From NCBI RefSeq assembly GCF_000242895.2, contig NC_021171.1, positions 4,622,001 through 4,686,000 of the forward strand: 64,000 nucleotides of DNA, written 5' to 3'. How positions within the stretch are numbered: the first letter of the stretch is position 1; the number at the start of each line of letters is the position of its first letter. This DNA comes from Bacillus sp. 1NLA3E (lineage in GTDB: Bacteria; Bacillota; Bacilli; Bacillales; Cytobacillaceae). The translations under genes were made by a program, and so were the position numbers. This document shows, piece after piece, positions 49,389-60,510 of the stretch. The notes under the pieces are model-generated. The model saw only the letters and a list, made by a program, of their open reading frames with translations. It was not told where the DNA came from and ran no database searches.

Positions 49389-50246
49389 TTAAGCTTTACC
49401 TGCAGATCCGAATTCACGGATTTTGCCAATAACAGTCGCTTTAATGGTATCACGTGCTGGTCCTAAATATTTACGTGGATCGTATTCATTAGGTTTTGCA
49501 GCTAATACTTCACGAACTGTTTTTGCGGAAGCAATTTGGTTTTCTGTATTTACGTTAATTTTTGCTGTTCCAAGTGAAACTGATTGTTGGATATCCTTTG
49601 TTGGGATTCCAGTACCACCATGAAGAACAAGAGGTACACCAGTTAATTTACCGATTTCTTCCATTTCTTTGAAACCTAATTGAGGTTCACCTTTGTAAGG
49701 ACCATGAACAGATCCTAATGCAGGTGCAAGGCAGTCGATTCCTGTACGTTTCACAAGCTCAACGCACTCATTTGGATCAGCATAAATAACGCCTTCAGCT
49801 ACGACATCATCCTCTTGCCCACCAACTGTTCCTAATTCTGCTTCAACAGAAACGCCTTTGGCATGAGCATATTCAACAACTTTAGATGTAATGGCAATAT
49901 TTTCCTCGAATGAATGATGGGAAGCGTCGATCATCACTGATGTGAAGCCAGCATCAATCGATTCTTTACATTTTTCAAAGCTTGAACCATGATCTAAGTG
50001 GATTGCTACAGGTACAGTAATCTTATAGTCTTCCATAAGACCTTCGACCATTTTTACAATTGTTTTAAAACCAGCCATATAACGAGCGGCTCCTTCAGAC
50101 ACACCTAAAATGACAGGTGAATTTTCCTCTTGGGCAGCTAGTAGAATGGCTTGTGTAAATTCAAGATTATTTAAGTTGAATTGGCCTACAGCATAGCCCT
50201 CTTTTTTTGCTTTGTTTAGCATTTCAGTCATTGAAACTAAAGGCAT
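49389..50246 (-). CDS. fbaA: Fructose-1,6-bisphosphate aldolase class II
   Basis: 285-aa glycolytic aldolase. Asp85-His86 in [21 protein letters not shown], and [12 protein letters not shown] for phosphate binding. AAGGAGG before the ATG. Syntenic with B. subtilis fbaA between spo0F and fsa, which marks it as the housekeeping enzyme, in contrast to the operon copy at 8038-8895. Confidence 0.96.
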   Translation of the reverse strand: MPLVSMTEMLNKAKKEGYAVGQFNLNNLEFTQAILLAAQEENSPVILGVSEGAARYMAGFKTIVKMVEGLMEDYKITVPVAIHLDHGSSFEKCKESIDAGFTSVMIDASHHSFEENIAITSKVVEYAHAKGVSVEAELGTVGGQEDDVVAEGVIYADPNECVELVKRTGIDCLAPALGSVHGPYKGEPQLGFKEMEEIGKLTGVPLVLHGGTGIPTKDIQQSVSLGTAKINVNTENQIASAKTVREVLAAKPNEYDPRKYLGPARDTIKATVIGKIREFGSAGKA

Positions 50247-50492
50247 TCTTTTTCCTCCTTATTGATGATTACAGTCGCTTTAAACAAGAGCGGTATTTCT
50301 TTAACAGGGTAACCCATTACCCTTATGAATATGTAGATTGTTTTGCTTTTAGTAAAAATAGAACTAAGCGACCCTATCGATATTCAATAGTATAATACCA
50401 AAAAGGAAAAGGAATTGCTATGCTTCAAACTGCGTTTTTCTGATTGTTCACAAAGCAAACGCTTACTTTGAACTTTATCAATTAAATGTTCC

Positions 50493-50865
50493 TTAATTTG
50501 ATGAAACTGGTATATATTTCTTCACTGCAGCACGAATATCGTCGATATCAAACGGTTTGGCAAAATGGGTTAAAGCTCCAAGATCCTTCGCTTCTTGAAT
50601 CATATCTAATTCACCATATGCAGTCATAATAATGACTCGAATATCTGGATTAACAACCTTCATTCGTTTTAAAATTTCGATTCCATCCATCCCAGGAATT
50701 TTCATGTCCAGTAATACTAAATCTGGCGGGGTTTTGTCGACAATCTCCAAGGCTTGGACGCCATTAGCGGCCTGATATGTTTGATAACCTTCCTTTTGCA
50801 ATACTTCATTTAGCAAAATTCTGATTCCGAATTGATCATCTACGATAAAAAACTTTCCCTTTCAT
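50493..50865 (-). pseudogene. spo0F: spo0F, phosphorelay response regulator with a one-base frameshift
   Basis: The expected Spo0F starts at ATG 50863-50865, with AGGTGG upstream: MKGKVF. It then shifts frame in a run of six T (50847-50852) and would stop after ten codons. With five T the frame continues [15 protein letters not shown] and gives a complete 123-aa Spo0F: Asp9/Asp10 pocket, phosphorylated Asp53 (VLLDMKIPG) and Lys (HFAKPFD). The open frame left without correction starts only at TTG 50816, after the acidic pocket, so it cannot be a normal regulator. Spo0F passes phosphate from sensor kinases to Spo0B. Sequencing error, true loss, or slippage are all possible. Confidence 0.85.
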
Positions 50866-51263
50866 GCAATCCACCTCTATTCTTTAAACTTTTCTTAAAA
50901 TGACTCTGTTAAACGAGAATGTTGATTTCCGTTCCAGGCACTCGCTTTCCGCGGGGCGGGCGGTGAGCCTCCTCGGCGCTTAAGCGCCTGTGGGGTCTCA
51001 CCTGTCCCGCTGCTTCCGCAGGAGTCTTCGCGCTTCCACTCCAACCAACATTGTGCAAAAAATCAACATTGAGCTTTAACACAGCCCTTAAAATAAATCC
51101 TAATTTGCCTCAATAGTTATATTTCGATTTTTGTGGGTCAATATCCTGCCTATCCTCCTGTTCCTGATAGATTTTCACTCAATAATGTTTCGACATATTT
51201 TACGTTTTTTTGCAGACAGACTATAATCGGAAGTGACTAACAGCGTTTTGGAGGTGGAACAAC
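50866..51263. other. Divergent spo0F-DUF2529 region with repeat B and candidate sporulation promoter
   Basis: A family B repeat (50902-51086) lies next to the spo0F start. Beyond it, on the minus strand, GCAGGATAT (51141-51149) and CGAAA (51122-51126), 14 bp apart, resemble a sigma-H promoter. TGTCGAA (51189-51195, minus) is a perfect Spo0A box. For the plus-strand gene, TATAAT is at 51222-51227 without a good -35. Confidence 0.45.
50902..51086 (+). repeat. Repeat family B, copy 3 (full length)
   Basis: Inverted ends GACTCTGTTAAA and TTTAACACAGCC, same G+C-rich centre with GGCGCTTAAGCGCC as copy 1. It is placed between the candidate spo0F promoter and the spo0F coding sequence. Confidence 0.88.
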
Positions 51264-51809
51264 ATGTTAAAAATGTTTTCGACGCAATTAGCAGGTTTAT
51301 TTAAAAGAATTCAGGAGCAAAATGAGTTCTCTTTTGAGGATGGAGCACGGTTGTTAGCTCAATCCGCCGCTTCTTCCGATGGAGCTATTTATATTTGTGG
51401 CTTTGGCGAAATGGCCGCGGTTGAAGCGGAAGCTTGTTGTGGCGCCGAGCCTTTATCTTTTGCGAAAAAATGGGATGGTGTTCAGGAAGTAACCGAGGCT
51501 GACCGAGTTGTGATGTTTTCACGATTCTCGAATGATTGTGATGCGGTTGCGTTGGCGCAAAGTCTCGTTGCACAGGGCATCCCTTTTGTAGCAGTCTCTA
51601 CAGATGTGACGGCGGCAGGCCTTACAGATCAGTCGGATTTTGTCGATTTAACCAAGTTGGCGGATGTTTTTATTGATTTAAAGCTATCCAAAGGATTACT
51701 GCCTGATGAATCGGGCAATCGTGTCGGTTATCCAGCTGCGATGGCCGGATTATATGTATTTCATGGCTTGAAATTTACTTTGGAAGAGATTTTAGCTGAT
51801 TTTGACTAA
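51264..51809 (+). CDS. ywjG: DUF2529 family protein (YwjG)
   Basis: 181-aa cytoplasmic protein with a SIS-like alternation of helices and strands (GAIYICGFGEMAAVEAEACC; DRVVMFSRFSNDCDAVALAQ). Function unknown. It is divergent from spo0F in Bacillus genomes, as here. Ribosome site TTGGAGGTGG. No signal peptide. Confidence 0.85.
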   Translation: MLKMFSTQLAGLFKRIQEQNEFSFEDGARLLAQSAASSDGAIYICGFGEMAAVEAEACCGAEPLSFAKKWDGVQEVTEADRVVMFSRFSNDCDAVALAQSLVAQGIPFVAVSTDVTAAGLTDQSDFVDLTKLADVFIDLKLSKGLLPDESGNRVGYPAAMAGLYVFHGLKFTLEEILADFD

Positions 51810-51851
51810 ATCTTTTACCAAAACACGGCCTGAGAACGTGCGCAAAACTTT

Positions 51852-51950
51852 TTATTAGCCAATTTTAATTTTATTTGCCGAATAGAGCATTTTATTTGCT
51901 GATTTTTAATTTTATTTGCCGTTTTCATATTTTATTTGCCGATTCCACAA
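51852..51950. repeat. 20-bp minisatellite ATTTTATTTGCCGATT downstream of ywjG
   Basis: TTATT(T/A)GC recurs at 51852, 51871, 51892, 51912 and 51932 (period 19-21 bp), with GCCGA-type cores. The same consensus as 28402-28485. Confidence 0.75.
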
Positions 51951-51990
51951 TTTAGACAAAATTCAGTACGCAAACAACAAAATGACATCA

Positions 51991-52027
51991 AAAAGCGCCC
52001 TGGTCAACCACTGACCAAGGCGCTTTT
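51991..52027. terminator. Bidirectional terminator between ywjG and pyrG
   Basis: AAAAGCGCC..GGTCA and TGACC..GGCGCTTTT form a long stem with a 5-nt loop, with A-run and T-run on opposite sides, serving the converging genes. Confidence 0.9.
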
Positions 52028-52085
52028 CACTGTTCTATTTTTGTATAGCCTCAGCAGCTAACAACACGAGCCGCTTTTGCATTTC

Positions 52086-53705
<1,620 letters not shown>

Positions 53706-53890
53706 TTATAAGTTTGTACAATTTAGCCTTTATTTAAAGACTTGCATCGTCATTTCAAGATTGGGGTCTGATCATGTTTTGCCTAGTAAATTGCTTTTTT
53801 CATAAAGCTTTTTCATACCATTCATCATTTTTAAAAACTAGGAAAAATTTTGGTAGAAGAATAATAAATTATTTTTTTCCTTACGATGAA

Positions 53891-53932
53891 AAATAAAAAA
53901 ACGCCCCGCCTACAACAAAGGTAAGGGAGCGT
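53891..53932 (-). terminator. pyrG leader attenuator (terminator hairpin)
   Basis: On the minus strand ACGCTCCCTTACC, a short loop and GGCGGGGCGT are followed by TTTTTTTATTTTT. Its 5' arm contains CTCCCTT, able to pair with extra G residues at the transcript start. Lies about 200 bp before pyrG and about 40 bp after the transcription start. Confidence 0.85.
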
Positions 53933-53970
53933 ATTATAAACAAGCTAATCTTCGTTCCTTTTTTAAGGAG

Positions 53971-54009
53971 CCCAAAAATGATTCTACAAGGCACCATAAA
54001 AAAAGTCAA
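53971..54009 (-). promoter_or_regulatory. pyrG promoter with GGGC start (reiterative transcription signature)
   Basis: TTGACT (54004-54009), 17-bp spacer, TAGAAT (53981-53986), then CATTTTT and GGGCTCC with +1 at 53973. In B. subtilis, pyrG transcripts begin GGGC and, when CTP is low, extra G residues are added by slippage and form an antiterminator. The same layout is seen here. Confidence 0.85.
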
Positions 54010-54024
54010 GACTCTTTCTCTACA

Positions 54025-54567
54025 TTAAAGATCCTCTTCCTCGTCTTCATCTGGATCGAGGACATCATCACTTTCATCAAGATCTTCATCATCGACGATA
54101 TCTAAATCATCATCAATAAGATCATCATCATCTTCAACATCTAAATCATCTTCATCAAAGCTGTCATCCTCATCAAGGACTTCCTCTTCAAACTCATCAA
54201 TATCATCAAAGCCTATTTCTTCTTCTACTTCATCGAAATCATCTTCATCTTTAGCCTTTTTAGCCTTTTTCTTTTTCGGCTTAACAACAGGCACGACTTC
54301 TTCTTCAACATGGTCAACTGGGTACCAAACGCGCAGACCCCAACGGTTATCACCTAATGCCAAAAAGCGGCCATCTATATTCATGTCAGTATAAAATTGG
54401 GCAATTCTTGATTTTACTTCCTTCTCAGAAAGATTTAATGCTTTAATAATTACATCCATAATTTCATTAAAAGGTATTGCTTGTTTTTTTTCTACTAATA
54501 AATCGTAAGTAATTTCGATAAAAGACATTTCTTGCAATTGCTCTTTTGAGTATTGGTTAAGACTCAA
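54025..54567 (-). CDS. rpoE: RNA polymerase delta subunit
   Basis: 180-aa delta factor that improves RNA polymerase recycling. N-terminal winged-helix domain (SLNQYSKEQLQEMSFIEI; IDGRFLALGDNRWGLRVWYP), then a Lys patch (KPKKKKAKKAK) and an acidic Asp/Glu tail from about residue 105. The TTG at 54565-54567 lies 10 nt after AAGGA and gives MSLNQYS, matching the family; a GTG three codons earlier touches that site. Confidence 0.95.
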   Translation of the reverse strand: MSLNQYSKEQLQEMSFIEITYDLLVEKKQAIPFNEIMDVIIKALNLSEKEVKSRIAQFYTDMNIDGRFLALGDNRWGLRVWYPVDHVEEEVVPVVKPKKKKAKKAKDEDDFDEVEEEIGFDDIDEFEEEVLDEDDSFDEDDLDVEDDDDLIDDDLDIVDDEDLDESDDVLDPDEDEEEDL

Positions 54568-54669
54568 TTTCCGCACTTCCTTTCACTATTACCACCATTG
54601 CAGGGAAATTTATCCCAGAATACATATTCTTCATTATAAACAAAATCTTACCGTTTATGCTAGTTCTAT

Positions 54670-54849
54670 CTATTCATTCACCCGTTTCTTTTCCTGCCTG
54701 ATCTTTGTTAGCCTCTTAAAAGCAACATAGAAGAGATAGAATGAAATTAATAGGAACGGTATTGCGCCAAGTTGATGTGAATAAAGAAAAATTGTTGCGG
54801 CTATAACAATTATGAAAATAACAATATAAACAACTTGCTTCAACACCAT
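54670..54849 (-). CDS. Small two-helix membrane protein
   Basis: 59-aa frame MVLKQVVYIVIFIIVIAATI, then FLYSHQLGAIPFLLISFYLF and YVAFKRLTKIRQEKKRVNE. Two hydrophobic helices and a basic C-terminal tail obeying the positive-inside rule. GGATGTGA precedes the ATG. It lies between rpoE and icmF. No family recognised; composition and layout favour a real gene. Confidence 0.6.
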   Translation of the reverse strand: MVLKQVVYIVIFIIVIAATIFLYSHQLGAIPFLLISFYLFYVAFKRLTKIRQEKKRVNE

Positions 54850-54900
54850 TCACATCCTGCATTGGTAAAATGATCTAATCAAAATTGATTATATATTAAA

Positions 54901-54943
54901 CAGGTCTGACTTAGAAGGAAAAAATCCTTTAAAGTCAGACCTG
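54901..54943 (-). terminator. Intrinsic terminator of the acyl-CoA operon (after icmF)
   Basis: CAGGTCTGACTT and AAGTCAGACCTG form a 12-bp perfect stem, extended by AAAGGA/TCCTT-type pairing inside. It is followed on the minus strand by TTTAATATATAA. It lies 8 bp after the icmF stop. Confidence 0.85.
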
Positions 54944-54951
54944 TTTTTCAT

Positions 54952-57900
54952 TTACATATTCCGACGATACTGACCGCCGACTTCGTATAACGACTGGGTT
55001 ATTTGACCAAGGCTAGCATACTTTACAGTTTCTACTAATTCTGCAAAAACATTGCCGCCAGATACTGCCACTTGTTTTAATCTATTTAACGCTTCTGCTA
55101 CTTGATCATTGTGCCGTGCTTGGAAATCTCTTAAATTAGTGATTTGCGATTCCTTCTCTTCGTTTGAAGCACGGGCAATCTCCATATTGTTTACCGCATC
55201 CTCTGATGGTGGATTCGGATTTAAATACGTATTAACCCCGATAATTGGAAGCTCTCCCGTATGCTTTTTCATTTCATAATGCATCGACTCATCCTGGATT
55301 TTTCCGCGTTGATATTGTGTTTCCATCGAGCCAAGCACGCCACCGCGATCATCCATTCGTTCAAATTCACGAAGAACGGCTTCCTCAACAAGATCAGTCA
55401 ACTCTTCCACAATAAACGAACCTTGCAACGGATTTTCATTTTTGGTTAAACCATGCTCCTTGGTAATAATCATTTGAATCGCCATCGCGCGGCGCACTGA
55501 TTCTTCCGTCGGAGTTGTAATCGCCTCATCATATGCATTCGTATGAAGAGAATTACAATTATCATGCAGAGCCATGATTGCCTGAAGCGTTGTCCGAATA
55601 TCATTAAAGTCGATTTCTTGAGCATGCAGCGACCGTCCTGAAGTTTGAACATGATATTTTAACTTCTGACTCCGCTCATTCGCCCGGTACTTATCACGCA
55701 TCGTCGTCGCCCAAATTCGACGGGCAACTCGACCAATCACCGTATACTCAGGATCAAGCCCATTTGAGAAAAAGAAAGATAGATTCGGCGCAAAATCATC
55801 TATGTTCATACCTCTACTTAAATAGTACTCCACGAAAGTGAAACCATTCGCAAGCGTGAAAGCCAGCTGCGAAATTGGATTAGCGCCAGCCTCCGCAATA
55901 TGGTACCCGGAAATAGAAACCGAATAATAATTTCGGACCTTTTGGTCAATAAAATATTGTTGAATATCACCCATCATCCGTAAAGCAAATTCAGTCGAGA
56001 AAATACAAGTATTTTGGCCTTGATCTTCTTTTAAAATATCAGCTTGAACCGTACCACGGACGGTTTGTAACGTGTGTGCCTTTACTTGTTCTGCTTCAGC
56101 AACAGTTAATACCCGACCTAACTCTGCTTGTTTTTTATCAAGCTGTTGGTCAATCGCTGTATTCATGAACATCGCTAGGATGATTGGCGCTGGTCCATTG
56201 ATCGTCATCGAAACCGATGTAGACGGATGGCATAAGTCAAAGCCGCCATACAGCTTTTTCATATCTTCCAACGTGCAAACGTTTACACCACTTTCGCCAA
56301 TTTTCCCGAAAATGTCAGGACGGTGGTCAGGATCTTCCCCGTAAAGAGTAACAGAATCGAACGCAGTACTGAGACGTTTTGCTGTATCGTCCTTGGATAG
56401 ATAATGGAAGCGTCGATTGGTTCGATCTGGTGTTCCTTCACCAGCAAATTGCCGTTTTGGATCTTCACCTTCCCGCTTAAATGGAAACACTCCAGCAGTA
56501 AACGGAAAGAAGCCTGGAACATTTTCGCGGTAAACCCAGCGTAATATTTCTCCGTATTCAGTAAACTTAGGCAGCGCCACTTTCGGGATATCGAGCCCGG
56601 AAAGGCTTTTTGATTTAAGTATAGTAATGATTTCTTTGTCGCGGACTTTCGTAACAAATTGTTCAGCAGAGTATTTTTTTGTGGTGCTTTCCCAGCTATC
56701 GAGAATATTTTTTGATTCAGGTGTAAGTTTTAATTCTGTCTCATGCTTTAAGGCCCCAAGTGCGGTAATGATTTCTGAGTTGGTTTCTTTTTCTTTAACC
56801 GCTTCAATTGCTCCTTCAAGCTGGAATAGTCTGCGAGCAATCCCAACTTGCTCTTGTGCTTTTTTATGGTAATTACGCACTGTATCGGAAATTTCTCGCA
56901 AGTAATAACGGCGATCATTCGGAATGATTACATTTTGTTTCTCAACCTTTGCAGACTTTGAAAAAGTCGTCGTCCAAGTCGTCCCTGTGTTTTGATTCAC
57001 TTTTTCAATTAAGGCCGCAAACAAGGCGTTTGTTCCTGGATCATTGAATTGGCTGGCAATTGTTCCATATACAGGCATTTCCGAAAAGTCGCGGTCATAC
57101 GCTTGACGGCTGCGTTGATATTGTTTTTGAACTTGGCGCAAAGCATCTTCAGAGCCCTTGCGCTCAAACTTATTAATAACGACTAGGTCGGCATAATCAA
57201 TCATATCTATTTTTTCAAGTTGGCTCGGTGCTCCAAATTCGCTTGTCATCACATAAAGGGATACGTTACAAATTTCAGCAATTTCAGCATCCCCTTGGCC
57301 AATTCCGCTTGTTTCAACAATGATTAGATCAAAACCAGCTGATTGCACAACAGAAATAGCGTCTTTGATCGCTAATGATAATTCACTTTTAGAACGCCTT
57401 GTCGCTAAACTCCTCATATAAACGCGCGGTGAAAAGATAGCGTTCATGCGAATTCGGTCTCCAAGGAGGGCTCCTCCTGTTTTTTGTTTGGTTGGGTCAA
57501 CAGATAGAATCGCCACTTTTTTCTCAGGAATTTCGTTTATGAAACGGCGAATTAATTCATCGGTAAGCGAGCTTTTTCCAGCTCCACCTGTCCCAGTGAT
57601 TCCGATAACAGGTACTGTTTGTTGGATGGTTTTTATTTCTTTAAGTAGGATTTCGGCTGTAGCAGCAACTTCTGTGCCAATTTCAACATGTTGCTCGGCA
57701 AGAGTGATTAATTTGGCAATAGTATTTACATCACCTGATTGGAGCTTCTTAATCGTTTGGGCAGTTTCATGATCAACCGTCGGAAAGTCGCTTTCCTGCA
57801 GCATCTGATTGATCATTCCTTGTAAGCCTAGGAGACGGCCATCTTCTGGTGAAAAAATTCTTGTGATTCCGTATTCATGGAGTTCATTGATTTCTTTCGG

Positions 57901-58218
57901 AATGATTACACCACCACCACCGCCAAAAATACGGATGTGAGAAGCGCCTCTTTCTTTAAGTAGGTCATACATATATTTAAAGTATTCAACGTGCCCACCT
58001 TGGTATGACGATATAGCAATTCCTTGCGCATCTTCTTGGATGGCAGCGTTAACTACCTCTTCGACTGATCGATTGTGACCAAGATGAATGACCTCTGCAC
58101 CGCTACCTTGAAGAATCCGCCGCATAATATTAATGGACGCATCATGACCATCAAATAAACTTGAAGCCGTTACAAACCTAATGTGATGACGTGGCTTATA
58201 TACCTCTACTTTATTCAT
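54952..58218 (-). CDS. icmF: Fused isobutyryl-CoA mutase IcmF
   Basis: 1088-aa adenosylcobalamin enzyme interconverting isobutyryl-CoA and n-butyryl-CoA, with its own G-protein chaperone. B12-binding domain (about 12-140) with FDGHDASIN (Asp23, His25 below the cobalt), MeaI-like GTPase (about 200-420) with GTGGAGKS at 209-216, and the large mutase TIM barrel (about 500-1060; [19 protein letters not shown]). The fusion order is that of the characterised Geobacillus IcmF. Start overlaps the TetR stop by 4 bp. Needs cobalamin, whose source is not in this window. Confidence 0.96.
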   Translation of the reverse strand: MNKVEVYKPRHHIRFVTASSLFDGHDASINIMRRILQGSGAEVIHLGHNRSVEEVVNAAIQEDAQGIAISSYQGGHVEYFKYMYDLLKERGASHIRIFGGGGGVIIPKEINELHEYGITRIFSPEDGRLLGLQGMINQMLQESDFPTVDHETAQTIKKLQSGDVNTIAKLITLAEQHVEIGTEVAATAEILLKEIKTIQQTVPVIGITGTGGAGKSSLTDELIRRFINEIPEKKVAILSVDPTKQKTGGALLGDRIRMNAIFSPRVYMRSLATRRSKSELSLAIKDAISVVQSAGFDLIIVETSGIGQGDAEIAEICNVSLYVMTSEFGAPSQLEKIDMIDYADLVVINKFERKGSEDALRQVQKQYQRSRQAYDRDFSEMPVYGTIASQFNDPGTNALFAALIEKVNQNTGTTWTTTFSKSAKVEKQNVIIPNDRRYYLREISDTVRNYHKKAQEQVGIARRLFQLEGAIEAVKEKETNSEIITALGALKHETELKLTPESKNILDSWESTTKKYSAEQFVTKVRDKEIITILKSKSLSGLDIPKVALPKFTEYGEILRWVYRENVPGFFPFTAGVFPFKREGEDPKRQFAGEGTPDRTNRRFHYLSKDDTAKRLSTAFDSVTLYGEDPDHRPDIFGKIGESGVNVCTLEDMKKLYGGFDLCHPSTSVSMTINGPAPIILAMFMNTAIDQQLDKKQAELGRVLTVAEAEQVKAHTLQTVRGTVQADILKEDQGQNTCIFSTEFALRMMGDIQQYFIDQKVRNYYSVSISGYHIAEAGANPISQLAFTLANGFTFVEYYLSRGMNIDDFAPNLSFFFSNGLDPEYTVIGRVARRIWATTMRDKYRANERSQKLKYHVQTSGRSLHAQEIDFNDIRTTLQAIMALHDNCNSLHTNAYDEAITTPTEESVRRAMAIQMIITKEHGLTKNENPLQGSFIVEELTDLVEEAVLREFERMDDRGGVLGSMETQYQRGKIQDESMHYEMKKHTGELPIIGVNTYLNPNPPSEDAVNNMEIARASNEEKESQITNLRDFQARHNDQVAEALNRLKQVAVSGGNVFAELVETVKYASLGQITQSLYEVGGQYRRNM

Positions 58219-58892
58219 ACTCGCCCCTCCGCTTCTTTAACATAAAATCCCTTTAAGCCGGCAAAAATCCAGTCCGTTTGCATTTCAATATACTCATCAA
58301 GTGTATATTGTTTTTGGATTGTCCAGCGCCGGAATCCCCACATCTGACCTTGGACGACAACATTATGCGCCCATAATTTTACTTCCTTCGTCGTCATGCA
58401 TAATTCGCCTTTATCGACGACGAGTTGAATCACATCCTCAAGCATTGAAACCATATCTATTTCTTTCTCTAATACATATGGGAGTGCATCTTTTGACAGC
58501 GATTTGGCCTCCTGATACATGACGAGGACCTCTTCCTGCACACTATCCATGACTCGAAAGAAATTTTCAATTCCATATCTTAAGCTCTTAAGTGTCCCTT
58601 GGTGGGAAGCCAAATCCTGCTCCAACCGGTCTTTCACTTCATCATAAATGCTGTCACAAACGAGATACAAAATATCCTCTTTTGACCTGATGTATTCATA
58701 AAGCGTCCCAATACTAAAACCAGCAGCTTTAGCAATCTCTCGAGTGGTGGTGCGATGAAATCCTTTTTGTTTAAAAAGAGCAATAGCACCTTTAATCATT
58801 TGATTTCGCCTCATTTTAACGAGACGCTCATCCTTTACTGATGCATGTATTTCACGTCTTTGCTTTTTCATGATTTCAACCGCCTTTTTCAC
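58215..58892 (-). CDS. TetR/AcrR-family regulator of the acyl-CoA operon
   Basis: 225-aa repressor: helix-turn-helix at about 30-75 ([20 protein letters not shown]), then a helical ligand domain. Start codon GTG at 58890-58892, 7 nt after AGGAG; a TTG at 58898 is too close. Genes of this type in Bacillus (FadR-like) sense acyl-CoA and repress fatty-acid degradation; that role is inferred from its place between acyl-CoA dehydrogenase and icmF, with 4-bp overlap to icmF. Confidence 0.9.
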   Translation of the reverse strand: MKKAVEIMKKQRREIHASVKDERLVKMRRNQMIKGAIALFKQKGFHRTTTREIAKAAGFSIGTLYEYIRSKEDILYLVCDSIYDEVKDRLEQDLASHQGTLKSLRYGIENFFRVMDSVQEEVLVMYQEAKSLSKDALPYVLEKEIDMVSMLEDVIQLVVDKGELCMTTKEVKLWAHNVVVQGQMWGFRRWTIQKQYTLDEYIEMQTDWIFAGLKGFYVKEAEGRV

Positions 58893-58999
58893 CTTCAATC
58901 TCCTGTTGACTCTCTATCCGATTGAACGAATGGGTCTATTTTCAGCTTGATCAAAACGTGTTATTTTTTGAAAGTTCAGAAAAATCAACTGACATAGAG

Positions 59000-59031
59000 G
59001 CCTGATTCCCTTAAATGAGGGGATCAGACCA
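59000..59031 (-). other. Long hairpin between acyl-CoA dehydrogenase 1 and tetR
   Basis: GGTCTGATCCCCT and AGGGAATCAGGCC pair almost completely around a short loop. No T-run follows (TCTATGTC), so an mRNA processing or attenuation role is as likely as termination. Confidence 0.5.
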
Positions 59032-59064
59032 TTCTTAATCAGTCTCGTCTCTCTTTTACTTTAT

Positions 59065-59151
59065 GGCTGTGTTAAACTTGTCTGTTGATTTCCGCTGCAT
59101 GCGCTCCAATCAACAGAGTGGGTAAAATCAACGTTGAACTATAACATAGCC
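59065..59151 (+). repeat. Repeat family B, internally deleted copy
   Basis: 87 bp with the inverted ends GGCTGTGTTAAA and TATAACATAGCC and short pieces of TGTTGATTTCCGCT and CTCCAATCAACA, but without the G+C-rich centre. The right end overlaps the stop codon of the acyl-CoA dehydrogenase gene. Confidence 0.8.
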
Positions 59152-60290
59152 TACTTTGTAAGCATCCGTGAGATTACGAGGCGTTGAATTTCTTGTGTTC
59201 CTTCATAAATTTGGGTAATTTTAGCATCACGCATGAAACGTTCCACTGGATAATCCTTTGTATAACCGTAACCACCGAAAATTTGCACAGCTTCTGTAGT
59301 CACTTTCATCGCTGTATCACCTGCAAAAAGTTTCGACATCGCTGATTCTTTTCCGTATGGAAGGCCTTTTGATTCAAGCCATGCAGCTTGATAAGTTAAT
59401 AGTCTAGCTGCCTCTACGCCTGTTGCCATATCAGCAAGTTTAAAGCCAATTCCTTGTTGTAGTGCAATTGGTTTACCAAATTGAACGCGTTCTCTTGAGT
59501 AATCAACGGCAGCATCAAGGGCACCTTGGGCAATTCCAACAGCTTGAGCAGCGATTCCATTACGACCACCATCTAGAGTCATCATGGCAATTTTAAAGCC
59601 TTCTCCTTCTTTGCCAAGAAGATTTTCAACTGGAACAATGCAATCTTCGAAAATGATTTCTGTTGTTGGTGAAGAACGAATTCCTAGTTTCTTTTCCTTT
59701 TTCCCTACTGAAAAGCCTGGGAAATCACTTTCTACGATAAAGGCGCTTGTTCCTTTTTGCTTGTTTTCAGGATCAGTTAGGGCGAATACCACATAAGTGT
59801 CGGCTACTCCACCATTTGTAATAAAGATTTTTGCACCGTTTAGAACATAGTGATCTCCATTAAGGCGGGCAGTTGTTCTCATTCCACCTGCATCCGATCC
59901 ACTACCGGCTTCCGTTAAGCCGTAACCACCAATTTTTTCACCTTGAGCCATTGGGCGCAAATATTTTTGTTTTTGCTCTTCGCTACCAAATTTAAAAATC
60001 GGCCAGCCAGCTAAAGATGTGTGGGCAGATAATGTAACCCCTGTTGAAGCACAAACACGAGATAATTCTTCAACAGCGATACAATAGGCTAAATAGTCAC
60101 TGCCGATTCCGCCGTACTCTTCTGGCCAAGGAATACCTGTTAAACCAAGCTCTGCCATTTTAGCGAAAATTTCACGGTCAAAGCGTTCGTTTTCATCACG
60201 TTCTGCAGCGCTAGGAGCTACTTCGTTTCTAGCAAAGTCACGTACCATTTTTCGGATCATTTCATGTTCTTCAGACAATTGAAAATTCAT
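59151..60290 (-). CDS. acdA: Acyl-CoA dehydrogenase 1
   Basis: 379-aa FAD flavoprotein of the short-chain acyl-CoA dehydrogenase group. Motifs [15 protein letters not shown] (FAD/substrate), [15 protein letters not shown], and the catalytic Glu in [12 protein letters not shown] near the C-terminus. The ATG at 60288-60290 has AGAGGA 7 nt upstream; an upstream in-frame start at 60353 is rejected. By position near rpoE it corresponds to B. subtilis acdA. Confidence 0.93.
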   Translation of the reverse strand: MNFQLSEEHEMIRKMVRDFARNEVAPSAAERDENERFDREIFAKMAELGLTGIPWPEEYGGIGSDYLAYCIAVEELSRVCASTGVTLSAHTSLAGWPIFKFGSEEQKQKYLRPMAQGEKIGGYGLTEAGSGSDAGGMRTTARLNGDHYVLNGAKIFITNGGVADTYVVFALTDPENKQKGTSAFIVESDFPGFSVGKKEKKLGIRSSPTTEIIFEDCIVPVENLLGKEGEGFKIAMMTLDGGRNGIAAQAVGIAQGALDAAVDYSRERVQFGKPIALQQGIGFKLADMATGVEAARLLTYQAAWLESKGLPYGKESAMSKLFAGDTAMKVTTEAVQIFGGYGYTKDYPVERFMRDAKITQIYEGTQEIQRLVISRMLTK

Positions 60291-60341
60291 TATTTCTTCC
60301 TCTTTTCTATATATTAGTAGATAATAGCTTATTATTTTGTT

Positions 60342-60510
60342 GGCTCTGTTCAACTAGAATGTTGATTTCCGTTCCAGACACTTGCGCACCTTAGGGGCGG
60401 GCGGTGAGCCTCCTCGGCGCTTAAGCGCCTGTGGGGTCTCACCTGTCCCGCTGCTCCCGCAGGAGTCTTCGTGCCTTCCACTCCAATCAACATTGAGCTT
60501 TAACACAGCT
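60342..60510 (+). repeat. Repeat family B, copy 4 (full length)
   Basis: Inverted ends GGCTCTGTTCAA and TTTAACACAGCT with the same centre, including GGCGCTTAAGCGCC. It fills the gap between the two acyl-CoA dehydrogenase genes, and its right end supplies part of the stop codon of the upstream gene. Confidence 0.88.

Noticed and set aside
58915-58940. FadR-like operator (TGAACGAATGGGT) upstream of the tetR gene
   Set aside because: Only part of one half-site fits TGAATGAWTANTCATTCA; no convincing symmetry.
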